Source: Thermomonas sp. (GTDB taxonomy: Bacteria; Pseudomonadota; Gammaproteobacteria; Xanthomonadales; Xanthomonadaceae). Taken from it: 46,073 nt of DNA. The number at the start of each line of letters is the position of its first letter. Within the stretch, counting starts at the first letter, position 1. The DNA is taken from assembly GCA_020692565.1 (NCBI GenBank), contig JAIMKJ010000014.1, positions 41,986-88,058 on the forward strand, written 5' to 3'. The translations under genes and the position numbers were made by a program. Of the stretch, positions 39,800 through 46,073 are shown piece by piece. The notes below the pieces were generated by a model. That model saw nothing but the letters and a program-made list of their open reading frames with translations, made no database searches and was not told where the DNA came from.

Positions 39800-40168
39800 T
39801 TACTTGCTCGCGCCCAACAACCCCACCCGGTAACCCGCCGCCTTCAGGCGCGTCGTGGCTTTCGAGTTCAGCACCAGCAGCATGAGCAGGCCGATCAGCG
39901 GCACGAACATCAGCACCACGCACATGATCTGGATCGCAGTCGAGAATTTCATGCCCGCGCTCAGCTTGATGATGCCGGCGATGGACAGCCCCAGCGACAC
40001 GAGCGCGATCAACAGCGCCAGTTGGCCGATCGCGACCTGCGCCGCAACGGCGAGGAAATAGACCAGGATCGCGTAGATCACCAGTTTCTGGCCACCGGCG
40101 ATGGCCTCGATATCGCCATCGACGGCGTCGGCGACGCGCGACTGCGGGCTCTGGTACGGATTGTTCAT
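39800..40168 (-). CDS. Hypothetical small membrane protein
   Basis: Protein of 122 residues with a hydrophilic start (MNNPYQSPQSRVAD) and three hydrophobic segments (LVIYAILVYFLAVAAQVAIG; LALLIALVSLGLSIAGII; TAIQIMCVVLMFVPLIGLLMLLVL), ending in a basic tail. The opening NPYQSPQS pattern is common in small membrane proteins of this group, of unknown role. Start: ATG at 40168. It precedes or follows no clear partner; a secreted hypothetical lies 46 bases upstream on the same strand. Confidence 0.75.
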   Translation of the reverse strand: MNNPYQSPQSRVADAVDGDIEAIAGGQKLVIYAILVYFLAVAAQVAIGQLALLIALVSLGLSIAGIIKLSAGMKFSTAIQIMCVVLMFVPLIGLLMLLVLNSKATTRLKAAGYRVGLLGASK

Positions 40169-40214
40169 GCGGATGAGTCCTGGTTGATCGAAATATCGGG
40201 GCGGGCGATGCTGC

Positions 40215-40739
40215 TCAATCGATGATGCCGAAGCCCTTCGGGCTGAAGACCGGCCGGTCCTGGGCGCAGTGGTACATATCCAGATACAGGGTTGTCGTGG
40301 CTTCGCCGCAGACCACGTCGTAGGCATCGACGATGTGATGGTCCGGTTCGCCGGGCTCGCGCTTGCGCGATTTGCGCAGGTCGGCGAGCAGCGACGCGAT
40401 CGTCTCCTCGGACATGTTGTCGGGCATCGGCTGACGCGGGCCGACGCTGCCCCTGCGCTCGAACGCGGGATGGCTGTTGTCCGGGCAGATCAGCCGGGCG
40501 AGATACTGCTGCTGGCCTTCGGGATAGCAGACTTCGATCGCGTGCTCACGGCTCAGGCCGTAGCCGTCGGGAGCGGCGATGGGAGGTGCTTCGACAGATG
40601 TCGCCTCGATCACCGCTTCAAGCGCCGCTTCAATCGCCGCCTCGGCCACGGGCGCTTCCGGCACTGCGTCCTGCGCGGTGGCCTGCAGCGCAGCCATCGC
40701 CCATGCCGCGATCAACGCAGCCCCGCTTCTCATGCGCAT
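40215..40739 (-). CDS. Hypothetical exported protein
   Basis: Protein of 174 residues with a signal peptide (MRMRSGAALIAAWAMAALQATAQ), an Ala/Glu-rich linker (about 25-50), and a C-terminal part containing four cysteines (EVCYPEG, RLICPDN, DVVCGEA, MYHCAQD) that could form two disulfides. No family recognised. Start: ATG at 40739 preceded by a G-rich ribosome site (GGGGGGGAAT). Divergent from the dehydrogenase-like gene, with 132 bases between. Confidence 0.7.
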   Translation of the reverse strand: MRMRSGAALIAAWAMAALQATAQDAVPEAPVAEAAIEAALEAVIEATSVEAPPIAAPDGYGLSREHAIEVCYPEGQQQYLARLICPDNSHPAFERRGSVGPRQPMPDNMSEETIASLLADLRKSRKREPGEPDHHIVDAYDVVCGEATTTLYLDMYHCAQDRPVFSPKGFGIID

Positions 40740-40871
40740 GTCGGATTCCCCCCCGGATGACCCGGGCAGGTTGCCGCGATCCCGACCATCGCGCAAGTCG
40801 GCCCGACCATAAGTACCGCCCGGCGGCAGGCCACTTGTGCAGAATACCGCCAGGCCTTCCGGATCCCACCC

Positions 40872-42965
40872 ATGCGCGATTCCCGCTACGACATTCTTTT
40901 CACGCCCGTGCAGATCGGTCCGGTCACCGCGAAGAACCGCTTCTTCCAGGTGCCGCACTGCAACGGCATGGGCCACGGCATGCCGCTGGCGCACGCGGCG
41001 ATGCGCGAGATGAAGGCGGAAGGCGGCTGGGCGGTGATCGCGACAGAGGAATGCGAGATCCATCCATCCGGCGATGTCTCGCCGTACGTCGAAGCGCGAT
41101 TGTGGGACGACCGCGACATCCCGGCGCTGGCGCTGATGTGCGACAAGGTCCACGCGCACGGCGCGCTGGCGGCGGTGGAACTCACCCACAACGGCCCGAC
41201 CGCATCGAATCTGTATTCGCGCGAAGTGCTGATCGCGCCTTCGCACCAGCCTTCGAAATACGGCTATCCGGCGCAGGCGCGGGCGATGGACAAATCCGAC
41301 ATCGCCGACTATCGCCGCTGGCACCGCGACGCCGCGCTGCGCGGCATGCGCGCGGGCATGGACATCATCTATGTCTACGCCGGCCACGACCTGTCGCTGG
41401 CGATGCACTTCCTGCAGCGCCGCCGCAATCACCGCACCGACGAATACGGCGGCTCGCTGGAGAATCGCGTGCGCCTGCTGCGCGAAGTGCTGGAGGACAC
41501 CCGCGAGGCCGTCGGCCACCGCTGCGGCGTCGCCATCCGCTTCGCCACCGAGGAACTGATCGGCCCCGGCGGCATCGAGCGCGCCGAAGCGCAGGACATC
41601 GTCGGCATGCTCGCCGAACTGCCGGACCTGTGGGACGTCAACGTCGCCGCCTGGTACAACGATTCGGTGCCGTCGCGCTTCGCCGCCGAGGGCGCGCAGG
41701 AACCCTTCATCGATTTCGTGAAGAAGACCACCACCAAACCGGTGGTCGGGGTGGGCCGCTTCACTTCGCCCGACACCATGGTGTCGCAGATCCGCCGCGG
41801 CGTACTCGACATGATCGGTGCGGCGCGGCCGTCCATCGCGGATCCTTTTTTGCCGAAGAAGATCGAGGAAGGCCGCATCGACGATATCCGCGAGTGCATC
41901 GGCTGCAATCTCTGCGTGTCCGGCGACAACACCATCACCCCGATCCGCTGCACCCAGAACCCGACCATGGGCGAGGAATGGCGCCGCGACTGGCACCCGG
42001 AAACCATCGCGCCAGCGAAATCCACCGCAAAGGTGCTGGTGGTCGGCGGCGGCCCCGCCGGCCTGGAAGCCGCGCGCGCGCTGGGCCAGCGCGGCTACGA
42101 GGTGAATCTGGCCGAGGCCCGCCGCGAGCTGGGCGGCCGCGTCACCCGCGAAGCGCGCCTGCCCGGCCTGGCCGAATGGGCGCGGGTGCGCGACTGGCGC
42201 CTCGGCCAGATCCGCAAGCTGCAGAACGTCGCGATCTACCAGGATTCGCCGCTCACTGCGCAGGACGTGCTGGACTTCGGCGCCGAACACGTCGTCGTCG
42301 CCACCGGCTGCCACTGGCGCCGCGACGGTTACGGCCGCAGCAACGGCGCCGCCATTCCAGGCTTCGAGGGCAACGCCGCGGTCTTCACCCCGGACGACAT
42401 CATGGACGACGCCGTCGCGCGCATGCCCGAAGGGCCGGTGGTGATCTTCGACGACGACTACTTCTATTACGGCAGCGTGGTCGCCGAAGCCCTGCGCAAA
42501 CACGGCCGCGAAGTGATCTATCTCACGCCCGACGACACCATCGCCTCGTGGAGCGCGAACACGCTCGATTACCGGCATATCCAGTGGAAGATGGCGGAAC
42601 TCGGCGTCGAACAGATCGTCTCCCACAACATCGTCGGCTTCGCCGATGGCGCCCTCGAACTCGAACACGTCTGGAGCGGCAAACGCCGCAATCTGGCCTG
42701 CGCGGCCGTAGTCGCGATCACCGCCCGCGTGCCCGACGACGCGCTGTACCAGGCGCTGCGCGACCGCGAAGCCGAATGGGCCGACGCCGGCATCCGCACC
42801 GTGACCTGCATCGGCGACGCGCTGGCCCCGGGCCTGATCGCGCACGCGGTCTACGCCGGCCACCGCTACGCCCGCGAACTGGACGAGCCCCGCACGGGCG
42901 AAGTGCCGTTCAAGCGCCACTTCCACAGCCCGCGCGAGACCGACCTGCTGCGCATCGAGGACTGA
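40872..42965 (+). CDS. Trimethylamine-dehydrogenase-like flavoprotein (old yellow enzyme family, Fe-S, FAD/ADP domain)
   Basis: Cytoplasmic flavoprotein of 697 residues, alike in plan to TMADH/dimethylamine dehydrogenase. An N-terminal TIM barrel (about 1-340) begins RYDILFTPVQIGP and has the Cys30 site (FFQVPHC) that in TMADH carries the FMN covalently. The 4Fe-4S motif CIGCNLCV with a fourth Cys in CTQN follows near 340-365, then a nucleotide-binding domain with VLVVGGGPAGLEAARALGQRG at about 390. From memory of TMADH, the Tyr60 of its aromatic substrate bowl is Glu here (IATEECEIHP) and Trp355 is absent, while the Trp264/Asp267 pair is kept (AAWYND). It therefore probably oxidises an amine other than trimethylamine, or another substrate. 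Start: ATG at 40872; a thiolase follows. Confidence 0.9.
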   Translation: MRDSRYDILFTPVQIGPVTAKNRFFQVPHCNGMGHGMPLAHAAMREMKAEGGWAVIATEECEIHPSGDVSPYVEARLWDDRDIPALALMCDKVHAHGALAAVELTHNGPTASNLYSREVLIAPSHQPSKYGYPAQARAMDKSDIADYRRWHRDAALRGMRAGMDIIYVYAGHDLSLAMHFLQRRRNHRTDEYGGSLENRVRLLREVLEDTREAVGHRCGVAIRFATEELIGPGGIERAEAQDIVGMLAELPDLWDVNVAAWYNDSVPSRFAAEGAQEPFIDFVKKTTTKPVVGVGRFTSPDTMVSQIRRGVLDMIGAARPSIADPFLPKKIEEGRIDDIRECIGCNLCVSGDNTITPIRCTQNPTMGEEWRRDWHPETIAPAKSTAKVLVVGGGPAGLEAARALGQRGYEVNLAEARRELGGRVTREARLPGLAEWARVRDWRLGQIRKLQNVAIYQDSPLTAQDVLDFGAEHVVVATGCHWRRDGYGRSNGAAIPGFEGNAAVFTPDDIMDDAVARMPEGPVVIFDDDYFYYGSVVAEALRKHGREVIYLTPDDTIASWSANTLDYRHIQWKMAELGVEQIVSHNIVGFADGALELEHVWSGKRRNLACAAVVAITARVPDDALYQALRDREAEWADAGIRTVTCIGDALAPGLIAHAVYAGHRYARELDEPRTGEVPFKRHFHSPRETDLLRIED

Positions 42966-42975
42966 TCCGGCTTGG

Positions 42976-43012
42976 CTCCCTCTCCCGCCGGGAGAGGGGC
43001 TGGGGAGAGGGT
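42976..43012. repeat. REP-like palindromic intergenic repeat
   Basis: CCCTCTCCCGCCGGGAGAGGG forms a near-perfect palindrome, with the flanking GGCTGGGGAGAGGG adding a third arm. It resembles a dispersed repeat I recall from Xanthomonadaceae genomes. It may stabilise or end the upstream transcript. Confidence 0.65.
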
Positions 43013-43199
43013 ACGACGCAGAGACGAACATCGACACCTGACGGTGGCCCTCTTTCCAGGCCACCTCCTTCCACAATGGCCGAAAGGGTCATTTGCGGCG
43101 GTGCAACATGAGTCGCATAATCCGCGCAGCCACGGCCCGCCACTGGCGCCGATCCGGTCAACGCCTGCGCAGCGGCTGCGCAATCGCATGGAGTCCCAC

Positions 43200-44375
43200 A
43201 TGTCCGACATCGTCATCGTCGGTGCCAAGCGCACCGCCATCGGTTCCTTCCTCGGCCAGTTCACCGGCGTCCCCACCACCACGCTCGGCGCATCGGCCAT
43301 CAGCGGCGCGCTGGACCACGCCGGTCTGGCGCCCGACCAGATCGACGAAGTGATCATGGGCTGCGTCCTGCCGGCCGGCCTGGGCCAGGCGCCGGCCCGC
43401 CAGGCCGCGCTCGCCGCCGGGATTCCCACCGCCGCCGGCTGCACCACTATTAATAAGGTCTGCGGATCGGGCATGAAGGCGATCATGTTCGCCCACGACC
43501 TCATCAAGGCCGGCTCGGCCAGCGTCGTCGTGGCCGGCGGCATGGAGTCGATGACCAACGCTCCGCACCTGCTCAACGGCTCGCGCACCGGCATCCGCTA
43601 CGGCACCGGCGAATTCCTCGATCACATGGCCTGGGACGGCCTGACCAACCCCTACGACAAGCAGGCCATGGGTGTGTTCGGCGACGCCGCCTGCGCCAAA
43701 TACGGTTTCGACCGCGCCGCCACCGACGCGTTTTCGGCCGAAAGCGCCGCCCGGGCGCAGAAAGCCATCTCGACGGGTGCCTTCAAGGACGAAATCGTTC
43801 CGGTTACAGTAGTTACACGCAAAGGCGAAACGGTCGTCGACACCGACGAAGAGCCCGGCAAGATCGACGCATCGAAGATCCCGACCCTGCGTCCGGCGTT
43901 CGGCAAGGACGGCGTACTCACCGCCGCATCGTCGTCGAAAATTTCCGACGGCGCCGCCGCCACGGTGCTGATGTCCGCCGACGAAGCCGCGCGTCGCGGA
44001 CTGCAGCCGCTGGCGAGGATCGTCGCTCACGCCACGCATGCGCAGGCACCGGAATGGTTCACCACCGCGCCGGTGACCGCGATCGAAAATGTGCTGAAAA
44101 AAGCGGGCTGGAGCGTCGCCGACGTCGATCTGTTCGAAGTCAACGAAGCCTTCGCATGCGTCGCGATGGCGCCGATGAAGGACCTCGGCATCGCCCACGA
44201 AAAATTGAACATCCGCGGCGGCGCATGCGCGCTCGGCCACCCTATCGGCGCCAGCGGCGCACGCCTGATCGTGACCCTGCTCGCCGCGCTGCGCGCCACG
44301 GGCGGCAAACGCGGCGTGGCCTCGCTGTGCATCGGCGGCGGAGAAGCGACCGCCGTCGCAATCGAACTGGCATAA
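43200..44375 (+). CDS. Acetyl-CoA C-acetyltransferase (thiolase)
   Basis: Cytoplasmic thiolase of 391 residues that condenses two acetyl-CoA to acetoacetyl-CoA or cleaves 3-ketoacyl-CoA. Visible active-site elements: Cys near residue 89 (INKVCGSGMKA), the substrate loop NEAFACVAMA, His near 348 (GGACALGHPIGASGARL), and the second Cys near 378 (SLCIGGGEATA). Length is the biosynthetic class. Start: ATG at 43200 with GGAG six bases upstream; an ATG four codons earlier is weaker. It follows the flavoprotein by about 230 bases with a REP-like repeat between, so a shared transcript is uncertain. Beta-oxidation, acetoacetate or PHB metabolism remain open. Confidence 0.93.
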   Translation: MSDIVIVGAKRTAIGSFLGQFTGVPTTTLGASAISGALDHAGLAPDQIDEVIMGCVLPAGLGQAPARQAALAAGIPTAAGCTTINKVCGSGMKAIMFAHDLIKAGSASVVVAGGMESMTNAPHLLNGSRTGIRYGTGEFLDHMAWDGLTNPYDKQAMGVFGDAACAKYGFDRAATDAFSAESAARAQKAISTGAFKDEIVPVTVVTRKGETVVDTDEEPGKIDASKIPTLRPAFGKDGVLTAASSSKISDGAAATVLMSADEAARRGLQPLARIVAHATHAQAPEWFTTAPVTAIENVLKKAGWSVADVDLFEVNEAFACVAMAPMKDLGIAHEKLNIRGGACALGHPIGASGARLIVTLLAALRATGGKRGVASLCIGGGEATAVAIELA

Positions 44376-44417
44376 GTCGCAGTAACGGGTAAACCGGAAA
44401 AAACCGGCCACGCCCGC

Positions 44418-44440
44418 TTGACAGCCGGCAACGGCTTGTC
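44418..44440 (+). promoter_or_regulatory. TTGACA -35 within a TGACA inverted repeat
   Basis: TTGACAGCCGGCAACGGCTTGTCA carries the -35 consensus TTGACA and a near-palindrome TGACAGCCG / CGGCTTGTCA. It lies about 90 bases before the first lipoprotein. No good -10 follows, so this is weak. Confidence 0.3.
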
Positions 44441-44513
44441 ATCATGGCACCCAAGCGCTGACGGGCAACCGCTCGCCAGCCGCCATCTCCAAATACCGAA
44501 GAGGATCTCAACC

Positions 44514-44873
44514 ATGACCCTGAACAAGGCTCTGCTCGCCCTGACCCTGGGCTTCGCTCTGACCGCTTGCAGCAACAAGGACCAGGCCGAGAACTCCGCC
44601 GCCGACGCGACCGAAGCCGCCACCGAGGCCGCCGGTTCCGCCGACGAAGCCGCCGCCGCTGGCGACAGCGACGCCGCCGACGCGGCCCAGGCCGCCGCCG
44701 AAGCCGCTGCCGCTGCTGCCGACGCCGCCGCTGCCGGCGCCGCCGAAGCCGCTGCCGCCGGCACCACCGAAGCTGCCGACGCTGCTGCCGACGCCGCCGA
44801 AAATGCCGCCGACGCCGCCGACGCCGCCGCCGAATCGGCCGGCGCCGCTGCCGACGCGACCAAGAAGAACTGA
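44514..44873 (+). CDS. Alanine-rich small lipoprotein (paralog 1)
   Basis: Lipoprotein of 119 residues. Signal segment LLALTLGFALTACS with a lipobox (LTAC, Cys at 19). The mature part is almost only Ala with Asp, Glu, Thr and Ser, in AADAA/AAEAA-type repeats, likely one long helix or coiled-coil, ending ATKKN. A base-composition bias of GCC/GAC repeats results. Start: ATG at 44514 with GAGGA upstream. Two similar genes follow in tandem. It recalls Braun-type lipoproteins in plan, but is not similar in sequence; role unknown. Confidence 0.85.
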   Translation: MTLNKALLALTLGFALTACSNKDQAENSAADATEAATEAAGSADEAAAAGDSDAADAAQAAAEAAAAAADAAAAGAAEAAAAGTTEAADAAADAAENAADAADAAAESAGAAADATKKN

Positions 44874-44969
44874 TCCGGGCGACCGCTGGCTCTGGACAAG
44901 AGACAGCGGGCTTGGACAAGGCCGATTCAGCCGGGCTTCACATCGCTGAATTGGTTGGTAGAATGAATG

Positions 44970-44997
44970 AGCCGCGGGTTTGCTCTTGCGGCTTTTT
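44970..44997 (+). terminator. Short terminator after lipoprotein 1
   Basis: Stem AGCCGC / GCGGCT with a 12-base loop and TTTTT tail, about 95 bases after the stop. Confidence 0.65.
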
Positions 44998-45123
44998 CAT
45001 GGTGCTGGCAAGCACCAAGTAAGTCAGTGAACGAACACAAGCCGGCGCGTATGCCGGACTGCCACGCGCACTGGCGTTGCCTGACCCCTTAAGTTCTTTC
45101 AGACAACTCCTTTGGAGAAAAGC

Positions 45124-45438
45124 ATGAATACGAAGCTTTACGTCCTCCTCGCCGCCGGCGTCCTCGCTCTGTCGGCTTGCAACAAGGCCGAAGACACCGC
45201 TGACGCCACCGCCGAAGCCGCCACCGAAGCCGCCGATGCCACCGCCGACGCCGCTGCCGCTGCTGGCGACGCCGCTGCCGACGCCGCCACCGCTGCCGGC
45301 GACGCCGCCGTTGCCGCTGACGACGCCGCTGCCGCTGCGACCGACGCCGCCGCTGCTGCGACCGACGCCGCCGCGACCGACGCGATGGCTCCGGCCGCCG
45401 ACGCCGCTGCCGCTCCGGCCGAAGAAGAGAAGAAGTAA
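45124..45438 (+). CDS. Alanine-rich small lipoprotein (paralog 2)
   Basis: Lipoprotein of 104 residues. Signal segment LYVLLAAGVLALSAC with a lipobox (LSAC, Cys at 19), mature part Ala/Asp-rich repeats (DAAADAATAAGDAAVAADDAA and similar), ending in acidic-basic EEEKK. Start: ATG at 45124 with GGAGA upstream. It shares the LLAA/SAC N-terminus with the 45867 gene and has its own terminator, so expression can be separate. Confidence 0.87.
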   Translation: MNTKLYVLLAAGVLALSACNKAEDTADATAEAATEAADATADAAAAAGDAAADAATAAGDAAVAADDAAAAATDAAAAATDAAATDAMAPAADAAAAPAEEEKK

Positions 45439-45477
45439 TTCTTTCCTTCTGAAGCAGGCGACTGCAAAGTCGTACCG

Positions 45478-45510
45478 AGAAGACCCGCTCCGGCGGGTCT
45501 TCTTTTTTTT
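45478..45510 (+). terminator. Intrinsic terminator after lipoprotein 2
   Basis: Perfect 11-bp stem AGAAGACCCGC / GCGGGTCTTCT with a four-base loop, then seven T. Confidence 0.92.
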
Positions 45511-45866
45511 GTGCGCGACCCGGGCCGAGCGGGCTGCCCGGCTTCGGGCGAGACGCCTCCAGGCGGGACCTGCGCCGAAGCGGATACGCCCTGGCAAGGG
45601 GCGTCCCGGCCGGGCGACCCGCGCGCCCTGCCGGCAGATTGGATTCCGCACGCTCGGCGTCCGCTTCGCGTGAATTTCGCACCCAGCAACGCCCCGGCGC
45701 TTGATTCGGCCACGCAACCTGCGTAGCGTGCCTGCTGCCGCCGCCTTGCGCGGGCGGCCCGAACGCGGGTGTCGCCGCGCCGCAACCGCGGCGCCAGAGG
45801 CGCTGGACCGTGTATCAGTCGCCGCTTCCACCCTCCGTACCTCCAACCCCTTCAGGGAGAACACCC
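45511..45866. other. Intergenic region between lipoproteins 2 and 3
   Basis: About 350 bases with no supported gene. The frames present have no ribosome site or family resemblance. AGGGAGA at 45854-45860 is the ribosome site of the third lipoprotein. Promoter not located. Confidence 0.6.
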
Positions 45867-46073
45867 ATGAACAAGTCCATCTACGTCCTGCTTGCCGCCG
45901 CCGTCCTGTCGATGTCCGCCTGCAAGAACGAAACCGATGCCGCGCAGACCGAAGCCGCCGAAGCCTCCGCCGCGATGGATGAGGCCGGCGCCGCTGCCGC
46001 CGACGCCGCTGCCGCCGCTGGCGATGCCGCCGCCGAGAGCGTGGACGCCGCCGCCGCCGCCACCGGCGAAGCC
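45867..46073 (+). CDS. Alanine-rich small lipoprotein (paralog 3, partial)
   Basis: Third tandem lipoprotein; 69 codons are visible and it runs off the window end. N-terminus MNKSIYVLLAAAVLSMSACKNET with a lipobox (MSAC, Cys at 19) is close to that of paralog 2. The mature part has the same Ala/Asp/Glu repeats (AADAAAAAGDAAAE). Start: ATG at 45867 with AGGGAGA upstream. Confidence 0.87.
   Translation, partial: MNKSIYVLLAAAVLSMSACKNETDAAQTEAAEASAAMDEAGAAAADAAAAAGDAAAESVDAAAAATGEA

Noticed and set aside
42976..43012. Possible CRISPR or mobile-element end.
   Set aside because: A single palindromic repeat without spacers, transposase or target duplication; better explained as a REP-like element. 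No CRISPR, insertion sequence, rRNA or tRNA was seen anywhere in the window.
40215..43076. Very long minus-strand frame opposite the flavoprotein.
   Set aside because: Only its last 174 codons have a signal peptide and a ribosome site; the rest is the reverse of the flavoprotein gene.
44027..44919. Ala/Ser-rich minus-strand frames opposite the lipoproteins.
   Set aside because: They are the complement of GCC/GAC repeats and have no start context; the plus-strand frames have lipoboxes and ribosome sites.

Overview
The window is a high-GC chromosomal segment of a gammaproteobacterium, most likely family Lysobacteraceae (Xanthomonadaceae) and plausibly Lysobacter or a close relative. The basis is the alpha-lytic-type protease, the number of secreted proteases carrying PKD, PPC and P domains, the wrbA-DUF2069 pair, and the TonB receptors. 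I had no database, so the taxonomic call is inference.

Layout. (1) Positions 1-4.7 kb, minus strand: a sulfate-uptake locus in transcription order Rrf2-type regulator, DUF2292 protein, OprO/OprP-like porin, sulfate-binding protein, CysU(T) and CysW (cut by the window edge). (2) Positions 4.7-8.5 kb, housekeeping: yihY-tlpA-acylphosphatase on minus with overlapping or abutting ends, then wrbA-DUF2069-asparaginase-like on plus. (3) Positions 8.9-31.9 kb, an exoenzyme island: an alpha-lytic-like S1E protease (plus), an S8 subtilase with PKD+PPC+P domains, a GntR/FCD regulator, an M28 aminopeptidase with PKD+P, a second S8 protease with PPC, two large tandem paralogous secreted proteins of unknown function ending in PKD(+PPC)+P, a DUF4097 protein with a TonB receptor, an M4 thermolysin-like protease with PPC, and an S1 protease with a P domain. 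Nearly all are on the minus strand and all carry N-terminal signal sequences. Most large exoenzyme genes have their own intrinsic terminator, so the island looks like independent transcription units rather than an operon. (4) Positions 32.7-35.8 kb: a CadC-like regulator with a PhoB/OmpR-type winged helix, one membrane segment and a large repeat-rich C-terminal region. (5) Positions 36.0-40.7 kb: SufT, a second TonB receptor and three small uncharacterised proteins. (6) Positions 40.9-44.4 kb: a trimethylamine-dehydrogenase-like flavoprotein and a thiolase. (7) Positions 44.5 kb to the end: three tandem alanine-rich lipoproteins, the last cut by the window edge.

The most interesting material is in the island. 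Five proteins with different catalytic or N-terminal folds end in almost the same P domain, and two PPC subfamilies are shared in pairs, so a few C-terminal cassettes have been spread over unrelated enzymes. Several upstream elements are also shared between island genes: a promoter-like block with a TGACG-N5-CGTCA dyad before the M4 protease and the TonB receptor, and a second block before the M28 and S8 genes. Two direct-repeat boxes (CTCAAA-N5-CTCAAA, 11-bp period) lie between the S1 protease and the PhoB-type regulator and are a natural candidate operator for it. The two paralogous secreted proteins at 19.1-24.7 kb are the best candidates for undescribed function.
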